A DNA stretch of 22,071 nucleotides, from assembly GCA_910586105.1 (NCBI GenBank), contig CAJUGU010000059.1, positions 1 to 22,071 on the forward strand. Direction: 5' to 3'. The notes beneath the pieces were generated by a model. The model ran no database searches. It was not told the origin of the DNA and saw only the letters and a program-made list of their open reading frames with translations. The translations under genes and the position numbers were made by a program. Positions 1 through 5,834 of the stretch are shown here, piece after piece (the stretch's first letter is position 1; each line of letters starts with the position of its first letter). The stretch is from an uncultured Eubacteriales bacterium. Its GTDB lineage: Bacteria > Bacillota > Clostridia > Oscillospirales > Butyricicoccaceae.

Positions 1-97
1 GCTGTGAACTTTTTGTTAATTATTTCATTGTCCACTTGACGGGGAGCGGTTCACCCTTTTCATATAAGATCCCTATGACTTATCTTGACCAGACGCA

Positions 98-111
98 CGA
101 AAGCGTTTGCA
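98..111 (+). promoter_or_regulatory. cre-like (CcpA/LacI-family) operator
   Basis: The sequence CGAAAGCGTTTGCA matches the classical catabolite-responsive element consensus TGWAARCGYTWNCW at 13 of 14 positions; only the first T differs. It overlaps the -35 hexamer of the promoter at 107-135, where a bound CcpA or LacI-type repressor would block RNA polymerase. The match is seen directly. Binding by CcpA is inferred, and another LacI-family protein could bind instead. Confidence 0.5.
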
Positions 112-135
112 CATCCGATAGCCTACAGTTATAAT
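107..135 (+). promoter_or_regulatory. sigma-A type promoter
   Basis: TTGCAC at 107-112 and a perfect TATAAT at 130-135 are separated by exactly 17 bases. The promoter points toward the broken Fic fragment that begins at 191. The gene it originally served is probably lost, because an in-frame TGA (185-187) precedes the Fic remnant and no complete gene follows for several hundred bases. Confidence 0.65.
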
Positions 136-190
136 ATTATAGTATAAATCATAGCTGCGCTTTTCAGCATTGCCAACGCACGATTGAAAT

Positions 191-523
191 TTGAAGCATC
201 AGGATGCAGATGGGAACGGACGCATGGGCAGACCTTGGCATACCCGATTGTCGTCCAACTGGAACCCAATTTTTGCATGGCTTTCAGTTGAATCGATCAT
301 CCATGATCGCCAGCAGGAATGCTATAACGCTATCAATGCATCCAATAACGCAGGTGAAAGCACAGAATTTATCGAATTCATGCTTTCGGCAATCAAAACA
401 TCGCTCATGGAGACTTTGAAAATGAGCGATGCTATGAGGGATGAACGGAGTACCACGACCGAACGGCGTTGGAAAATCGTACAAAGTTATTTAGAACGCC
501 ATGACCCGATACAAATGCCGTAG
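191..523 (+). pseudogene. Fic family protein, C-terminal fragment
   Basis: The open frame begins with TTG directly after an in-frame TGA at 185-187. It opens inside what should be the Fic active-site motif HPFxDGNGRxxR and reads HQDADGNGRMGR, so the motif His, the DGNGR core and the final Arg survive but the Pro-Phe positions are changed. The following part (WNPIFAW, ESIIHDRQQE, a YNAINASN-like stretch) resembles the segment after the motif in Fic proteins. Fic enzymes transfer AMP or related groups onto target proteins and often act as toxins. Here about two thirds of the usual protein, including the N-terminal part of the Fic fold, is absent. No convincing ribosome binding site precedes the TTG. 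It is most likely a dead remnant; a short functional peptide is not supported. Confidence 0.75.
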
Positions 524-533
524 GCTCATGCAT

Positions 534-586
534 GAACTGTGTAAATGCGCTCATTGACGCCCAAATTCGACTCATTTACACGGTTC
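534..586. repeat. 14-bp inverted repeat, possible fused insertion-sequence ends
   Basis: GAACTGTGTAAATG at 534-547 and CATTTACACGGTTC at 573-586 are inverted copies matching at 13 of 14 positions, with 25 bases between them. The TGTGTAAA core resembles the ends of IS256-like elements (family resemblance from memory, not tested). The 13-mer AACTGTGTAAATG recurs at 20249-20261. There is no T-run after the stem, so a terminator is unlikely. Confidence 0.45.
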
Positions 587-853
587 AGGAATCAGCCTCT
601 GAAATTCTAAAACACCCCGTAATTCCATTTCATTCCGTAAATTGTTTTATCCAGAAATTGACCGCAATCTAATCCTTGCGGCTTCCGGCTTTTGTTATAT
701 TCAGTATACCGCATATACGTCAATCTTGCCAGCAGAATCTTCGGATTCCCAATTCCCATTCAAACACTCGGATTTTGCAGACCGGCATTGACTTTTTATC
801 ATCGGCAAAAACTTTTGCCGGATCACTTCTTAAAGCGACTCTCTGTAACATGG
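587..853. other. intergenic stretch without recognised gene
   Basis: AT-richer DNA between the inverted repeat and the deacetylase terminator. No open frame with a ribosome binding site or recognisable product, no strong hairpin and no clear promoter was seen. The plus-strand open frames entering it from the right are antisense shadows of the deacetylase gene. Confidence 0.5.
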
Positions 854-881
854 CAAAACGGCTTCCGAAGAAGCCGTTTTG
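854..881 (-). terminator. intrinsic terminator of the polysaccharide deacetylase gene
   Basis: Read on the minus strand this is a perfect 12-bp stem (AAAACGGCTTC pairing with GAAGCCGTTTT plus a closing C-G) around a UUCG tetraloop, the exceptionally stable cUUCGg type. The 3' arm ends in TTTTG. It lies 10 bases past the TAA of the deacetylase. Confidence 0.85.
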
Positions 882-891
882 TCACATCCGA

Positions 892-2565
892 TTACCGGAA
901 CGAGCTATAAACCCGGCCCGGTTCCAGTTCGACGCCCTTGATCTCCGCAAGCTCGGAAACCGTTACGAACGCATAGCCCTGGTCCTTCAGCTTATCAATC
1001 GCGTTCAATACGCCGGTCACGGTGCTCTCGTACAGATCGTGCATCAGGATAATGTCGCCATCCTGCACATTGTTCAGGATCTTGCTTTCCACGCTTGCCG
1101 CGTTCTTGCTCTGCCAATCGAGCGTATCCAAGCTCCAAAGGATGATCGGCAGGCCGCTCTTTTCCATCTCTGCCTTGACGGTATCATTATACGCGCCGCC
1201 GGTCGGACGCATCACCGTCGGCTTCTGCCCCGCATAGGATTCGATCAGGTCGCTGTTATCGTCTACCTGCTCATGGATCTCAGCGACGGACATTTTCGTC
1301 AGCGTTTTATGATCCATCGTATGGTTGCCCATCTCATGCCCTTCGGCAAGGTAGCGTGTAAGCACCGTGTTGAAATCGCGCACCCGATAGCCGCACATGA
1401 AGAAGGTCGCATGCGCGCCCCGTTCGGCGAGCGCGTCGAGCAGCCGCGCGGTCAAGCCTTCCGATTGGCCGGTCGGGCCGTCGTCGAAGGTGAGCGCTAT
1501 ATAATAATCGGCCTCCGGCACATCCAGCGCCGCCTTTTGCTCGCTCAACGAAGCCCCAAGCGCCTGGATCGCAGCCTCCTGATCCGGATAGCCTTCCAGC
1601 GAAGCGATCGTAAACGCCAGCACGCCGTCCCCAAGCGTCGCCTTATTCATCCCCAGCAGCGCCGCAAGCAGGTCGTCGGAAACATATACCGTGCCTTCCA
1701 GCTCGTGGAACGAAAAGTTTTCGTCCGCCGTTGGGCTGCGGTCGACCTTTGCTGTTTTGTTTTCCACGTTCAGCGAAGACGTGCGGTCTCCCAGCTGGAT
1801 CGAAGACGTGCCGTCGGCCCCTGTTGTGACCGTCCCGCCCATCGCTTCCACGCATTCTTCCAGCGGAAAGTAAATGCTGTCGTCATCGTCAAAGGTGGTC
1901 ATGCCGGAAAAATCGACCCATTCCCCGCGCGCCAATATTTTATCGGAACTGCTGCGGACGATCAGCCCGCCCGCCAAATACTGCGTGGTCGACGCCCCCA
2001 AAAGCTCCGCGACTTCGCTTGTCACCTGCGCGTTCGGATCCGTCTTGAATATGATGTAATTGCCCTGATCGGCGGGTAAAAATTCCAATGTCCAGCCGCC
2101 AATATTCTCGAGCGCCCGCGCCGGGATATAAGTATTGCCGTCCTGCACGACCGGCGCGGTCGGCAGGTCTATGATCTCCTCGCCGACGGTCATTTGCGGG
2201 ATGCCGACGGTCATCGTTGCCGTCACCTTGCCGTCGGTCAGGGTCGCGATCTGGTTGACGTCATCCCACGTCACGGTCAATCCTATGCCCTCCCCCGCTG
2301 CGCGGAGCGGAACCTGTACCCGGCTGTTATTGTCCACAAAGGGCTTAACGCCGCCCGCCAATGTAAAGCGCGCATGTTCGCGTACCCCATAGCGGTTATC
2401 GACCTGAAACGCGACATAATCCGGATCGACTTCCACAAGCGTCTGATCGATCGACGGCACACGGTCAGACACCGCCCCGGAGGTCGCCCCAGTCAAAAAC
2501 ACCGGCGCCAACATCGCCGCCGACATTGCAACCGCGCCAAGCAACCCGATCTTCCATTTCTTCAT
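892..2565 (-). CDS. secreted polysaccharide deacetylase (NodB/CE4) with N-terminal stalk domains
   Basis: A 557-residue exported enzyme of the carbohydrate esterase 4 family, which removes N- or O-acetyl groups from cell-wall or extracellular polysaccharides. A signal peptide (KKWK, then a hydrophobic run) occupies about residues 1-30. Residues ~45-340 hold two copper-amine-oxidase-N-like stalk domains (VPLRAAGEGIG...TYIPARAL and a second, divergent copy). The NodB domain covers ~350-557 with TFDDGP at 359-364, the metal-binding HTMDH at 415-419, RPTGG, DTLDW and the terminal ILMHD motif, so the catalytic Asp and His residues are all present. The ATG at 2565 is chosen because GAGGAG lies 9 bases upstream. 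A longer frame to 2619 lacks a site and would spoil the signal peptide. It has its own extended -10 promoter and a structured leader. Confidence 0.93.
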   Translation of the reverse strand: MKKWKIGLLGAVAMSAAMLAPVFLTGATSGAVSDRVPSIDQTLVEVDPDYVAFQVDNRYGVREHARFTLAGGVKPFVDNNSRVQVPLRAAGEGIGLTVTWDDVNQIATLTDGKVTATMTVGIPQMTVGEEIIDLPTAPVVQDGNTYIPARALENIGGWTLEFLPADQGNYIIFKTDPNAQVTSEVAELLGASTTQYLAGGLIVRSSSDKILARGEWVDFSGMTTFDDDDSIYFPLEECVEAMGGTVTTGADGTSSIQLGDRTSSLNVENKTAKVDRSPTADENFSFHELEGTVYVSDDLLAALLGMNKATLGDGVLAFTIASLEGYPDQEAAIQALGASLSEQKAALDVPEADYYIALTFDDGPTGQSEGLTARLLDALAERGAHATFFMCGYRVRDFNTVLTRYLAEGHEMGNHTMDHKTLTKMSVAEIHEQVDDNSDLIESYAGQKPTVMRPTGGAYNDTVKAEMEKSGLPIILWSLDTLDWQSKNAASVESKILNNVQDGDIILMHDLYESTVTGVLNAIDKLKDQGYAFVTVSELAEIKGVELEPGRVYSSFR

Positions 2566-2592
2566 AATCACATACTCCTCTATGTACCGGAA

Positions 2593-2666
2593 GCGCAGGC
2601 ACAAACCGTCCCTGCGCAATAAAAAATCCTGATTGAAAAACGCCGGTCAGCAAACCCCGGCGGCGT
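2593..2666 (-). promoter_or_regulatory. structured 5' leader of the deacetylase gene (attenuator-like)
   Basis: On the minus strand a hairpin with stem ACGCCG/CGGCGT (2640-2666) is followed at once by TTTTTC, like an early intrinsic terminator. It is followed by a second perfect 7-bp hairpin GCGCAGG/CCTGCGC (2593-2617), ending about 12 bases before the GAGGAG ribosome binding site. I do not recognise a known riboswitch class. Attenuation is an inference from layout. Confidence 0.4.
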
Positions 2667-2683
2667 CCTTCCTCTTGATTCCT

Positions 2684-2692
2684 ATTATACCA
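2684..2692 (-). promoter_or_regulatory. extended -10 promoter for the deacetylase gene
   Basis: The minus strand reads TGGTATAAT, a perfect -10 hexamer with the TGn extension, which compensates for the poor -35 (TATGTT at 17 bases). Transcription would start near 2677 and give a leader of about 110 bases before the ATG at 2565. Confidence 0.6.
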
Positions 2693-2758
2693 CAGTCCGA
2701 CAAAAAAACATATCTCTGCGCTGTTACTTTTTTGAAAAATTTTTGCGTCGATTTTTGG

Positions 2759-3649
2759 TCAAAACAGCGACAGCTGTTCCTCGCCGCCAAGCAGGCGGCG
2801 AAGCGGCGCCATATGATCCAGCGAAACGCCCGATCCCTGCGCCTGCGCGCGCAGCCAGCGAAACAGCGCGGCGCGATATGCCTTTTTGGCGGCTGGATCG
2901 CGATATAGCCGACGGAGCGGGGCGTCGCACTGCGGGAACTCCCGTTGAAGGAACTCCAAAAACACCTGCCGCGTTTTGCCGCGCAGGTTCAGCATACCCG
3001 GCAGCAGGTAATCGGCCTTCGCTTCCCGCGCGCCTGCGAAGATGGCGGAAAGACTCGCCCGACTGTCGTTCAGGTAGGGTACGATCGGCATGAGATGCAC
3101 GCCGGTACACGCGCGCGTATCCGCAAACGCGCGCAGCACTTCAAAGCGCCGCGCGGAGGGCGCGCCGCCCGGTTCCAACCGTTCCCGGACGCGCTCGTCA
3201 GCGCAGGTGATCGTGGCCGCGATATTGACCGCCGCGACCTCGGCCAGCCGGGCGATTAAATCGAAATCCCGCAGGATCAGGTCGGATTTGGTCGAGATGA
3301 TGCAGGGGTTCCGATACCGGATCATCAGGCGCAGGATGTCCGGCATCAGCCGGTATTCCGCTTCGGCAGGCTGGTAACTGTCAGTCACGCCGCCGATGTT
3401 GACCAGCTCCCCCGCCCAGGAGCGCCGTGAAAGCTCTCGTTCCAACCGTTCCGCGATGTTGGTCTTTACATAAAGGTCCCGGTAAAAATCACCTTCCCCA
3501 TCCCCCATATAGCCGTGGGAATACAACGCAAAGCAATAACGGCAGCCATGCGCGCAGCCCCGATAAGGGTTCAGATCCCATGAATACGGCAGGAAGCGCG
3601 ACGAAACATGGTTCAGCGCCGCCGCGCATTGGATCTCCCGGATCGCCAT
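2759..3649 (-). CDS. SPL family radical SAM protein
   Basis: A 296-residue radical SAM enzyme related to spore photoproduct lyase-like proteins (the Rv2578c-type group). Residues 28-40 read PYRGCAHGCRYCF, giving a CX3CX2C cluster motif at C32, C36 and C39. This motif holds the 4Fe-4S cluster that cleaves S-adenosylmethionine. The core beta/alpha barrel follows (NIGGVTDSYQPAE, CIISTKSDLILRD, AATITCADERV). Its substrate is unknown; members of this group are often annotated as DNA repair photolyase-like without proof. The ATG at 3649 follows GGGGG at a normal distance and lies 13 bases after the prfC stop, so the two genes are probably cotranscribed. No clear terminator follows the TGA. Confidence 0.88.
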   Translation of the reverse strand: MAIREIQCAAALNHVSSRFLPYSWDLNPYRGCAHGCRYCFALYSHGYMGDGEGDFYRDLYVKTNIAERLERELSRRSWAGELVNIGGVTDSYQPAEAEYRLMPDILRLMIRYRNPCIISTKSDLILRDFDLIARLAEVAAVNIAATITCADERVRERLEPGGAPSARRFEVLRAFADTRACTGVHLMPIVPYLNDSRASLSAIFAGAREAKADYLLPGMLNLRGKTRQVFLEFLQREFPQCDAPLRRLYRDPAAKKAYRAALFRWLRAQAQGSGVSLDHMAPLRRLLGGEEQLSLF

Positions 3650-3662
3650 GCCGCGCCCCCGT

Positions 3663-5261
3663 TTAAAACTCGTTTTCCGAGAATTCGCGCAGCTCCAACC
3701 CGTCGTTGTGTTCGAGCGCCCACGTGATATTCCACGGGCTGGAAAACAACAACAATAAGTTGCCGTTAAAATCCTGCACGATCTTGGTATCGCTGGTCAG
3801 TTTCAGCGCTTTCGGGTCGTAAGTCTCCGGATCGTTGACGATCCAGCGGAGATGTTCGTAGGGCAGCATCTCACGGACGATCTCTACATTATATTCATTT
3901 TTCAGCCGATATTCCAACACTTCAAATTGCAGCACGCCGACCACGCCGACAATGACCTCCTCCATGCCGGTGTTCGGCTCCTGAAAGATCTGGATCGCGC
4001 CCTCCTGCGCGATCTGGGTCGTACCCTTCACGAACTGCTTGCGCTTGAGCGTATCCTTCTGGCGCACGCGCGCAAACAATTCGGGCGCAAAGGTCGGGAT
4101 GCCCGAATACGTGCATTTTTTATCCGGCGAGCAGACCGTATCGCCAATGGAAAAAATACCGGGGTCGAATACGCCGATAATATCCCCCGCATACGCCTCG
4201 TCGACGATAGAACGATCCTGCGCCATCAGCTGCTGCGGCTGCGCAAGCTGGATCTTTTTGCCGCCCTGCACGTGCCAGACCTCTTTGCCGCGCTCAAATT
4301 TGCCGGAGCAAATGCGCATGAAAGCGATCCGGTCGCGATGGGCCTTGTTCATATTCGCCTGGATCTTGAACACGAAGGCGGAAAAATGTTCGTCGAACGG
4401 GTCGATCACGCCGATATCCGATTTCCGCGGCAGCGGCGAAGTCGTCATGGTCAGGAATTTTTTCAAAAACGGCTCCACGCCGAAATTGGTCAGCGCCGAA
4501 CCAAAGAACACAGGCGACAGCTTGCCATGGCGCACCGCATCCAAATCGAATTCGTCGCCCGCGCCCGCGAGCAGTTCGATATCGTCCGAAAGGGTCTGGT
4601 ACTGCGTTTCGGTAAGCGCTTCCTTGAGCACGTCGTCGCCAAAACGCATCCGGGTCGCCGTGACCTCGTGGCGCGCGTCCACGCCCTCAAACGCAATGAC
4701 CTCCTCGTCTACGCGGTCGTAAACGCCCTTGAATTCCCGTCCGGAACCAATCGGCCAATTCACGGCAAAGGTACCGATCCCCAGCTCGTTCTCGATCTCT
4801 TCAAGCAGCTCGTAAGGGTCGCGCGCCTCGCGGTCCATTTTATTGATAAAGGTAAAGATCGGGATATCCCGCATCACGCATACTTTAAACAGCTTGCGCG
4901 TCTGCGCCTCGACGCCCTTGGACGCGTCAATGACCATCACCGCGCTGTCCGCCGCCATCAGGGTGCGGTAGGTGTCTTCGGAAAAGTCCTGATGCCCGGG
5001 GGTATCCAAAATATTGATGCAGCAGCCATTGTAATGGAACTGCAAAACCGACGAAGTGACGGAAATACCGCGTTGTTTTTCGATCTCCATCCAGTCGGAA
5101 ACCGCGTGGCGGGAATTCTTTTTCCCCTTGACCATACCGGCCTCCTGGATCGCCCCGCCATAGAGCAGGAATTTTTCGGTGATCGTCGTTTTGCCGGCGT
5201 CGGGGTGCGAAATGATCGCGAAGGTCCGGCGGTTTTCAATTTCTTTTCTCAAATCTGCCAA
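3663..5261 (-). CDS. prfC: peptide chain release factor 3
   Basis: A 532-residue translational GTPase, close to the usual RF3 length of about 530. RF3 recycles RF1 and RF2 from the ribosome after termination. The GTP-binding motifs are intact: P-loop SHPDAGKT at 18-25, switch RGIS at 64-67, DTPGH at 86-90 and NKMD at 140-143. The remainder aligns in character with RF3 domains II and III (FKIQANMNKAHRDRIAF, GVVGVLQFEVLEYRLKNEY, RWIVNDPE). The start is TTG at 5261, supported by AAGGGAG 8-9 bases upstream and by the promoter just beyond. It leads the radical SAM gene in a probable two-gene operon. Confidence 0.96.
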   Translation of the reverse strand: MADLRKEIENRRTFAIISHPDAGKTTITEKFLLYGGAIQEAGMVKGKKNSRHAVSDWMEIEKQRGISVTSSVLQFHYNGCCINILDTPGHQDFSEDTYRTLMAADSAVMVIDASKGVEAQTRKLFKVCVMRDIPIFTFINKMDREARDPYELLEEIENELGIGTFAVNWPIGSGREFKGVYDRVDEEVIAFEGVDARHEVTATRMRFGDDVLKEALTETQYQTLSDDIELLAGAGDEFDLDAVRHGKLSPVFFGSALTNFGVEPFLKKFLTMTTSPLPRKSDIGVIDPFDEHFSAFVFKIQANMNKAHRDRIAFMRICSGKFERGKEVWHVQGGKKIQLAQPQQLMAQDRSIVDEAYAGDIIGVFDPGIFSIGDTVCSPDKKCTYSGIPTFAPELFARVRQKDTLKRKQFVKGTTQIAQEGAIQIFQEPNTGMEEVIVGVVGVLQFEVLEYRLKNEYNVEIVREMLPYEHLRWIVNDPETYDPKALKLTSDTKIVQDFNGNLLLLFSSPWNITWALEHNDGLELREFSENEF

Positions 5262-5288
5262 AGCTGAATTCTCCCTTCTGCTTACATT

Positions 5289-5317
5289 ATTCTACCATCC
5301 CCGGCATAAATACGCAA
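5289..5317 (-). promoter_or_regulatory. promoter of prfC
   Basis: On the minus strand TTGCGT (5312-5317) and TAGAAT (5289-5294) are separated by exactly 17 bases. Transcription would start near 5282, leaving a short leader of about 20 bases that contains the AAGGGAG ribosome binding site for the TTG start at 5261. Confidence 0.6.
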
Positions 5318-5358
5318 GCTGAATTTGTTTCGGAAACTTCAAAGAATATACATAATAT

Positions 5359-5552
5359 ATACACAATTCTTTTGTATACTTAGAACATGGTCAGGCGGAC
5401 AGGGAAAGCGCCGCCCGACCATGTTCCCCCTTTCAAAGCAGTGAACGAATCTGTATCTCATGAACTGCTTAAAATGCTTTCTACTCTCTCTATCCTACCT
5501 TTTTATGAAGAGCGCCCCAGGGTCTGAGCAGCCCTGGGGTTGCTCTTTTTTT
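5359..5552 (+). ncRNA. candidate structured small RNA
   Basis: Between the divergent prfC promoter and the repeat cluster is a plus-strand unit with no coding frame of its own. It has promoter-like AT-rich DNA (TTGTTT at 5325, TATACA at 5347, spacing 16; also TATACT at 5375). Next comes a hairpin GAACATGGTC/GACCATGTTC at 5383-5426 with an inner GGCGG/CCGCC stem, then a weaker AAGCAGT/ACTGCTT hairpin (5437-5470), and finally a strong intrinsic terminator at 5508-5552. The RNA would be about 165-195 bases. I do not recognise the family; it does not fit 6S (no long closing helix) or SRP RNA. It could also be an orphan leader whose gene was lost. Confidence 0.45.
5508..5552 (+). terminator. strong intrinsic terminator
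   Basis: AAGAGC pairs with GCTCTT and CCCCAGGG with CCCTGGGG around a 9-base loop, with one wobble/bulge, followed by seven T residues. It functions only on the plus strand; the opposite strand lacks a T-run. No plus-strand protein gene lies upstream, which is the main support for the small RNA call. Confidence 0.85.
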
Positions 5553-5621
5553 ACCCGCGGCAGACGCCAGATCCAAAGCCCTCGCCAAAAAGTTTTCGCA
5601 TCCGGCAAGCCGATTATGCCA

Positions 5622-5653
5622 CTTCGTCCCGCCGTCCTTTTGGCGGGACGAAG
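5622..5653. repeat. 12-bp perfect inverted repeat
   Basis: CTTCGTCCCGCC and GGCGGGACGAAG face each other across an 8-base loop. No T-run follows on either strand, so it is not a standard terminator. It is part of the hairpin cluster downstream of sbcC. Confidence 0.6.
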
Positions 5654-5710
5654 ATACGCGCAAAAACGGCTTCGACTGTACCCATCCCGCCCGCAGGCGA
5701 GAAAGGGATT

Positions 5711-5732
5711 CCAAAGGGACGAGTCCCTTTGG
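5711..5732. repeat. palindromic extragenic element
   Basis: CCAAAGGGAC and GTCCCTTTGG form a perfect 10-bp inverted repeat around GA. Palindromes of this form are, as I recall, dispersed between genes in several gut Clostridia, but I cannot check copy number here. Confidence 0.55.
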
Positions 5733-5744
5733 CGCCGTCCGCGT

Positions 5745-5820
5745 AGGACCGGGGTCCCGGGGCAGCGCCCCGGCGTCCGCATAGGAACGAGGGTTCGGGG
5801 CAGCGCCCCGGCGCCCGCAT
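5745..5820. repeat. two tandem 38-bp hairpin repeats
   Basis: Units 5745-5782 and 5783-5820 share AGGA at the start, a central CGGGGC-AGC-GCCCCG hairpin and the end GCG(T/C)CCGCAT. They differ mainly in the first third. The tail GTCCGCGT at 5737-5744 looks like the end of a third, diverged unit that carries the 5711-5732 palindrome. They lie right after the sbcC stop codon. Confidence 0.65.
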
Positions 5821-5834
5821 ATCCTGGCAGCGGC

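Noticed and set aside
676..2079. Plus-strand open frame of 467 codons
   Set aside because: It is antisense to the deacetylase, has no ribosome binding site or domain, and arises because the real gene's GC-biased third positions suppress stops on the other strand.
3852..5267. Plus-strand open frame of 471 codons
   Set aside because: It lies entirely antisense to prfC, whose GTPase motifs are certain; no start signal and an Arg/His-rich, shadow-like composition.
5383..5552. 6S RNA or SRP RNA
   Set aside because: 6S needs its 5' and 3' ends to pair around a central bubble, and the SRP core GGAAGC loop context is not seen; the 5' hairpin here is closed on itself.
5745..5820. Tandem repeats as a CRISPR array
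   Set aside because: Only two adjacent units without spacers, internal GC hairpins and no cas genes nearby.
5796..5834. Hairpins after sbcC as its intrinsic terminator
   Set aside because: No T-run follows on the minus strand; termination point of the pcrA-sbcD-sbcC transcript is not evident.
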